Shown here: piece by piece, positions 60,379 to 64,000 of the stretch
Layout of the letters: each line of letters begins with the position of its first letter
Position numbering within the stretch: the stretch's first letter is position 1
From: CAWBFD01 sp963788115
GTDB taxonomy: Bacteria; Actinomycetota; Thermoleophilia; Solirubrobacterales; 70-9
Reading direction: 5' to 3'
NCBI GenBank assembly: GCA_963788115.1
Contig: CAWBFD010000003.1
Location: 408,573-472,572, forward strand
DNA: 64,000 nt
Made by a program: the position numbers and the translations under genes
Notes under the pieces: generated by a model
What the model was told of the DNA's origin: nothing
Database searches by the model: none
The model's input: only the letters and a program-made list of their open reading frames with translations

Positions 60379-60953
60379 GCAGCTTTTCGCCGTTGGGGGC
60401 CGAGTCCTAGGCGCGACGGCTCCCCGAAGCGCCTGCGCAGCCTGCGTGGGCGAGACCCGCAAACCAGGAGGCGCACGCGTTCGTCGAGTCCGGTGTCGAC
60501 GATCCCGAGCGGGATAGCGAGCGTATAGCGCCGTCAGGGCCACCGTGAGCAAGAGGGACAAGAGACCGTCCGACGGGCATCTGCCGCCACCCTATCTTCG
60601 GCGTCGCTCCGGGTGTAACGACCAGCTACGAACACCTGGGGGAGGCGGCCCAAGACCGGGTCCGGTGCTGTCCCCACCCTTGCTGGTTCCCGCTGCTAAG
60701 CGTGCCAAACGCCGCCGACCGATGAGGGGGAGGGGTCGCGAGCCGGTGAGTCCTCTTCGCAAACTACCCCCGCCCAGCTCTGCGTGAAGAAAACCGCCAG
60801 GTCGAGGATGGGTGACGGCGCAGTGGTCGCGGATGCGGGGCAATTTAGCGATGGCCTACTAGGGGCCTGTCGGGGGAATTCCGGATAGACGTCGGGGCCA
60901 CCGGGCGTCAAGGTGTGACTTTCGAAGAGCCCGGTGGAAAGGAAGGACGTGGG
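60379..60953. other. Intergenic region
   Basis: About 575 bases without a supported gene. Frames here are Pro/Arg-rich and lack family resemblance or good start sites. The only structure seen is the inverted repeat at 60898-60937 just before the SHOCT gene. Confidence 0.5.
60898..60937. promoter_or_regulatory. 9-bp inverted repeat in the leader of the SHOCT gene
   Basis: CCACCGGGC (60898-60906) and GCCCGGTGG (60929-60937) enclose 22 bases and end three bases before the GGAAGGA ribosome site. It could be an operator or a leader hairpin that affects translation. Confidence 0.4.
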
Positions 60954-61205
60954 ATGATTGTGACGGCACTTTCGACGCCTCTGATGGCCTTTGGGGGCGG
61001 GTGGTGGCTCCTGTCCGGGCCGCTGCTCTGGGTCCTGCTCATCGTCGGCATCGTGTTGCTGGTACGCGGCCGCGGTGGACGCCCCCTCTGGGCGGGCGGT
61101 GGTCGCGAAACCGGGATCGACGTGCTCGAGCGGCGCTTCGCCGAAGGCGAACTGAGTCTCGAGGAGTACCACGAGCGACGCTCGGCGCTCGAGGAGAAGC
61201 GGTGA
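60954..61205 (+). CDS. Small membrane protein with SHOCT domain
   Basis: 83 residues from ATG 60954 behind GGAAAGGAAGG. One membrane span (about 17-37, WWLLSGPLLWVLLIVGIVLLV) and a C-terminal SHOCT motif, GIDVLERRFAEGELSLEEYHERRSALEE. SHOCT is a short oligomerisation domain at the ends of many membrane proteins. The role of such stand-alone proteins is unknown. Confidence 0.85.
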   Translation: MIVTALSTPLMAFGGGWWLLSGPLLWVLLIVGIVLLVRGRGGRPLWAGGGRETGIDVLERRFAEGELSLEEYHERRSALEEKR

Positions 61206-61391
61206 CCGCCAGTTCGGCGAGTGACTCCTCGCGCGAAACGCCGCCTCAGCTCGGGGCGCCGCCTCTCTGCCCTAGCCAACGGGATGGGCGCGAACGAAGG
61301 AGGCGTAGGCGACGCGCAATGGCAAGCGGTGCTTTCACCCGGGATACTGGACGACGGCACCAACGACGAAGGACAAGGGCTCCCAAACACA

Positions 61392-62075
61392 GTGACGACG
61401 ACACTCATCACGGGAGCAAACAGGGGCCTCGGCTTTGAGACAGCTCGTCAGCTGGCGGCCGCCGGTCATCAGGTTTGGATCGGCGCGCGCGACAACTCCC
61501 GCGGCCAGGAGGCGGCCGACGCGGTCGGCGCAGGATTCGTGCAGCTCGATGTGGGCGATGACGCCTCAGTGGCCGCCGCGGTCGAGACCGTTGGTGAACT
61601 GGACGTGCTGGTCAACAACGCGGGCATCAGTGGCGGGCGCATCGGTCCGAGCGAGGCGACGGTGGACGACATGCGCAAGGTCTATGAAACGAACGTGTTC
61701 GGGCCCGTCCGCGTCCTGCACGCATTCATCCCGCTCCTCGAGAGGTCTCCGGCGCCTGTGGTCGTCAACGTCTCGAGCGGCGTCGGCTCTCTCGGCCTCG
61801 CCTCTGACCCCGCCAGCCCCTGGAGCGAGGCGATCTATCCCGTCTACGCCTCGTCCAAGGCGGCGCTCAACATGCTGACCATCCGCTATGCCGCCGCCTT
61901 CCCGAGGATGCGCATCAACTCGGTCGATCCGGGCTTCACAGCGACCGACTTCAACGAACATCGAGGCACCCAGACCGCCGAGGAGGGCGCAGAGGCGATC
62001 GTCCGCTACGCGCTGGTCGCCCCTGACGGGCCCACCGGCGGATTCTTCGACAGGAACGGCGCCGAAGCCTGGTGA
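61392..62075 (+). CDS. Short-chain dehydrogenase/reductase
   Basis: 227 residues from GTG 61392, immediately before TTTLITGANRGLGFETARQL (TGxxxGxG cofactor motif). Then VNNAGISGGRI (NNAG), the catalytic Ser in NVSSGVGSL and YPVYASSKAAL with Tyr-x3-Lys, and VDPGFTATDFNEHRG. A frame extending 57 codons upstream lacks family similarity. Likely NADPH carbonyl reductase of unknown substrate. Confidence 0.9.
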   Translation: MTTTLITGANRGLGFETARQLAAAGHQVWIGARDNSRGQEAADAVGAGFVQLDVGDDASVAAAVETVGELDVLVNNAGISGGRIGPSEATVDDMRKVYETNVFGPVRVLHAFIPLLERSPAPVVVNVSSGVGSLGLASDPASPWSEAIYPVYASSKAALNMLTIRYAAAFPRMRINSVDPGFTATDFNEHRGTQTAEEGAEAIVRYALVAPDGPTGGFFDRNGAEAW

Positions 62076-62188
62076 CCGACGGGTTCGCCGTCGCGAGCCG
62101 ACCTGTGCGGGCCTCTGCTCCCAACCGGAACTGGACCCTTCGCGGAACAAAAGCAGGCGTCTCGCCAAGCGGCGTTATCTTCTGGTCG

Positions 62189-62536
62189 GTGCCGGGCTCC
62201 CCGCTGTCACTCATCGAGTTTCCCGCCGACGATCCCGCGCGCGCCCGACGCTTCTGGGCGGAGCTCCTCGGCGTTGAGCTGGAGGCTCGCCAAGATGGAG
62301 AGGGAGAGGGCTGGCAAACCCACTCAGGAGCCCCCGCGGTCGGCGTCCATGCCCGCGGGCGCGGCCCCGGCGATTCTGTCTCCCTGCCCTACTTCGTAGT
62401 GGGCGACGTCGCCGAGGCGCTGGAGCGGGTCGAGGCGCTCGGTGGGAGCGTTGTCCACCCGGGAGAGGCATGGGCGATCTGCAAGGACTCCGAGGGAAGC
62501 CCCTTCGGACTGGCGCAGGAGTCTCTGGGAGCGTAG
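62189..62536 (+). CDS. VOC-family protein
   Basis: About 115 residues from GTG 62189, which precedes SLIEFPADDPARARRFWAELLGVELEARQDGEGEGW. The second half has LPYFVVGDVAEALERVEALGGSVVHPGEAWAICKDSEGSPFGLAQ, the usual C-terminal Glu-Gly-Ser-Pro-Phe-Gly loop. The open frame reaches back to 62072, overlapping the SDR stop, but those residues look non-coding. Co-directional with the SDR. Confidence 0.8.
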   Translation: MPGSPLSLIEFPADDPARARRFWAELLGVELEARQDGEGEGWQTHSGAPAVGVHARGRGPGDSVSLPYFVVGDVAEALERVEALGGSVVHPGEAWAICKDSEGSPFGLAQESLGA

Positions 62537-62651
62537 GTCGGAGCCCACCTCGGCGCCGATGCGCTTGCTGCTCCTCGCGCAGATGCACGACCGACGCGGT
62601 AGCCGGCGGACGCCTGGATCTCGCGCATTGGAGCAGCACGGAGAGCTTCCC

Positions 62652-63857
62652 CTACTTGCCGGCGATCTCCTCGATGAACCGCACCGACTCGTCGACCGAC
62701 GCGAGGGCGCACATGGCAGCGGCGACACGACCGGCTTCTCGTCGATAGGTCGCGTCCTCGAGAACCGAGGTGACCGCTCCGGCGAGCTCATCGATCGTCG
62801 TGGATCCCGGCAGGTCGAGGACCTTGCGCTCGCTGGCGTCGTCGGCGACCGTGATCCCGGCGCCGGCGCGAGCAACAGCTTCACCGTTCGCCCACTGGTC
62901 GTTGCTGAAGAGGGGGAGAACCACGAGCGGCGCCCCGTGGGCGAGCGCGCCGAGCGTGCTCCCGAATCCTCCGTGGCAGACGATCACATCGGCTCGTCGC
63001 ACGACGTCGTCGTGCGGGACCCAGGTCTCCACGTGGACGTTCGAGGGCATCTCCCCGAGCTCCGCGATCTCCCGCTCGACGTCGCCGACCGTGAGCAGAA
63101 TCCGGATCGCGAGCGGCGCCAGAGCCTCGATGGCCGCGCGGTAGAGGGCCGGGTAGTAGGGCAGATGCGCGCCGGCCGCGACCGAGCCGAAGGTGAGGTA
63201 GACGAGCGGATCCTCGTCGCCGGGCCACCAGTCCGGCAGCTCCTCGGCGCCGGGATCCACCTCGAAGCGAAAGCGGCGCGTCTGCGTCGGCAGCGGAGTG
63301 GCAGGATCCTCCAGCTCCGCCGGCATCATCGTCATGTAAGGCGTTGCGGCGAGCCGCTCGCGGGCGCCATCCGATGGCAGCCCGAACTCTGCGCGTGCCC
63401 TGTCCACGGCGGGCGCGGCGAGCTCGATCGTCTCTGCCTCCGTCCCCGCGAGCCCGAGGCCGACGCGGAGAATCGGGATCCCACGGCGCTCGGCGAGAAG
63501 TTCGGAGCCGAACTCCCAGCTCTCGCGCACGATCACGTCCGGGCGCCAGCTCTCGACGAGATCACCGAGGGCGGGCAGCTCGGCGCGAACGTCGAGCCCG
63601 GCGAAGAACTCCCCGATCATCACCCGGTGTGCGCTGTCCATGTCCATCTCGGCGAACCCGCCCATCAACGGCATCCACTCATCGCGGGAGGGCTCGTCGA
63701 CCGGCGCGAACGGGAGGCCGAGACGCTCGACGTTGCCCCCGAACTGACGCTGGGCCGAGACGCGAACGTCGTGCCCGGCCCGAAGGCACGCCTGCGCGAA
63801 CGGAGCCAGCGGCCCGACGTGTCCGGAGCTCCCGCGGGTTGTGAAGAGGACGCGCAT
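62652..63857 (-). CDS. Macrolide-type (MGT/UGT) glycosyltransferase
   Basis: 401 residues from ATG 63857. GT-B fold: MRVLFTTRGSSGHVGPLAPFAQACLRAGHDVRV at the N-terminus, PLVYLTFGSVAAG before the C-terminal half, and the nucleotide-sugar site VETWVPHDDVVRRADVIVCHGGFGSTLGALAHGAPLVVLPLFSNDQWANGEAVAR, close to the EryCIII/MGT group. It transfers a sugar to a small hydrophobic acceptor such as a polyketide or flavonoid. No biosynthetic neighbours are visible, so self-protection or xenobiotic glycosylation is an option. Confidence 0.9.
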   Translation of the reverse strand: MRVLFTTRGSSGHVGPLAPFAQACLRAGHDVRVSAQRQFGGNVERLGLPFAPVDEPSRDEWMPLMGGFAEMDMDSAHRVMIGEFFAGLDVRAELPALGDLVESWRPDVIVRESWEFGSELLAERRGIPILRVGLGLAGTEAETIELAAPAVDRARAEFGLPSDGARERLAATPYMTMMPAELEDPATPLPTQTRRFRFEVDPGAEELPDWWPGDEDPLVYLTFGSVAAGAHLPYYPALYRAAIEALAPLAIRILLTVGDVEREIAELGEMPSNVHVETWVPHDDVVRRADVIVCHGGFGSTLGALAHGAPLVVLPLFSNDQWANGEAVARAGAGITVADDASERKVLDLPGSTTIDELAGAVTSVLEDATYRREAGRVAAAMCALASVDESVRFIEEIAGK

Positions 63858-63870
63858 GCGGTCGGGGAAA

Positions 63871-63952
63871 GAGCGGAACGACGGGGCTCGAACCCGCGAC
63901 CCCGAGCTTGGGAAGCGAGGGTGTGCCGCTCGTCCAAGCGGAGTATCGCCGC
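63871..63952 (-). tRNA. tRNA-Gly(CCC)-like sequence with intact 3' half only
   Basis: Minus strand: TTCCCAA anticodon loop, GCTCGGGG, T-arm GCGGG-TTCGAGC-CCCGT (five pairs) and a GTTCCGC end. The 5' half (GCGGCGA, a partial D-arm) does not pair well: two mismatches in the anticodon stem and three in the acceptor. It looks like a tRNA 3' half joined to foreign sequence, as at element boundaries. No CCA is encoded. Confidence 0.45.
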
Positions 63953-64000
63953 GATGTAGCCGGGACGTAGCCATGCCTCGAGCGTGCTGCTGCCGGGGCG

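Noticed and set aside
60545..60787. 80-residue plus-strand frame in the 60.4-60.9 kb gap
   Set aside because: Pro/Arg-rich, no ribosome site, no recognisable pattern; likely chance.
63871..63952. A functional tRNA-Gly(CCC) at the window end
   Set aside because: The 5' half does not pair with the anticodon and acceptor 3' strands, so only a tRNA 3' half is supported.

Overview
The window is a high-GC, gene-dense bacterial segment. Secreted proteins with PKD domains, many GTG and TTG starts coupled by 4-base overlaps (GTGA, TTGA, ATGA), TTGACA-N17-TANNNT promoters and many sugar-oxidoreductase and isomerase genes point to a soil actinobacterium of the Thermoleophilia/Solirubrobacterales type. 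That placement is an inference from style and gene content; no marker gene is present.

Layout. 1-3 kb: a truncated ThuA-domain gene (its 384 bases recur at 14.9-15.3 kb), a secreted GH10 xylanase, and the remnant of a flavoprotein. 3-11 kb: one long minus-strand operon read from a near-leaderless promoter at 10.9 kb, with a branched-chain-type ABC transporter (two permeases, binding lipoprotein, two ATPases) followed by a cupin, a Tm-1-like protein and a PEP-hydrolase-type TIM barrel. 11-16.5 kb: a very large secreted ThuA plus sorbosone-dehydrogenase-like protein split by a frameshift, and a thioredoxin-like lipoprotein. 16.5-23 kb: a glycolate-to-malate operon (malate synthase, IclR regulator, fused GlcD-GlcE, GlcF).

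23-44 kb is a carbohydrate island. It holds four sugar-phosphate-isomerase-type TIM barrels, a GMC oxidoreductase with its small subunit, a fumarate-reductase-like flavoprotein, an aldehyde dehydrogenase with a divergent LacI regulator, a Gfo/Idh-DUF993-isomerase operon behind a perfect LacI-type palindrome, and a sugar ABC transporter operon with its own Gfo/Idh dehydrogenase and a divergent ROK regulator. A single AbiEi/DUF559 gene sits between two 45-base imperfect direct repeats at 30-31 kb. The genes suggest oxidation of a sugar or glycoside to a keto form, then isomerisation and aldol-type cleavage, but the substrate is unknown.

44-64 kb is more ordinary accessory chromosome: an MMPL transporter, a LysR-linked hydrolase cluster, a GNAT, a VOC protein, an alpha/beta hydrolase, a 14-TM MFS exporter, two SigG/X5-like sigma factors (one lacking its SnoaL tail), a two-component system, small membrane proteins, an SDR, a second VOC protein and a macrolide-type glycosyltransferase. 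The last 5 kb is bracketed by two tRNA-Gly(CCC) 3'-half sequences in the same orientation.

At least six otherwise intact genes carry single frame breaks (near 3478, 5374, 14346, 35675, 51078 and 60222). This may reflect assembly indels in GC-rich sequence or real decay, and gene counts depend on which.
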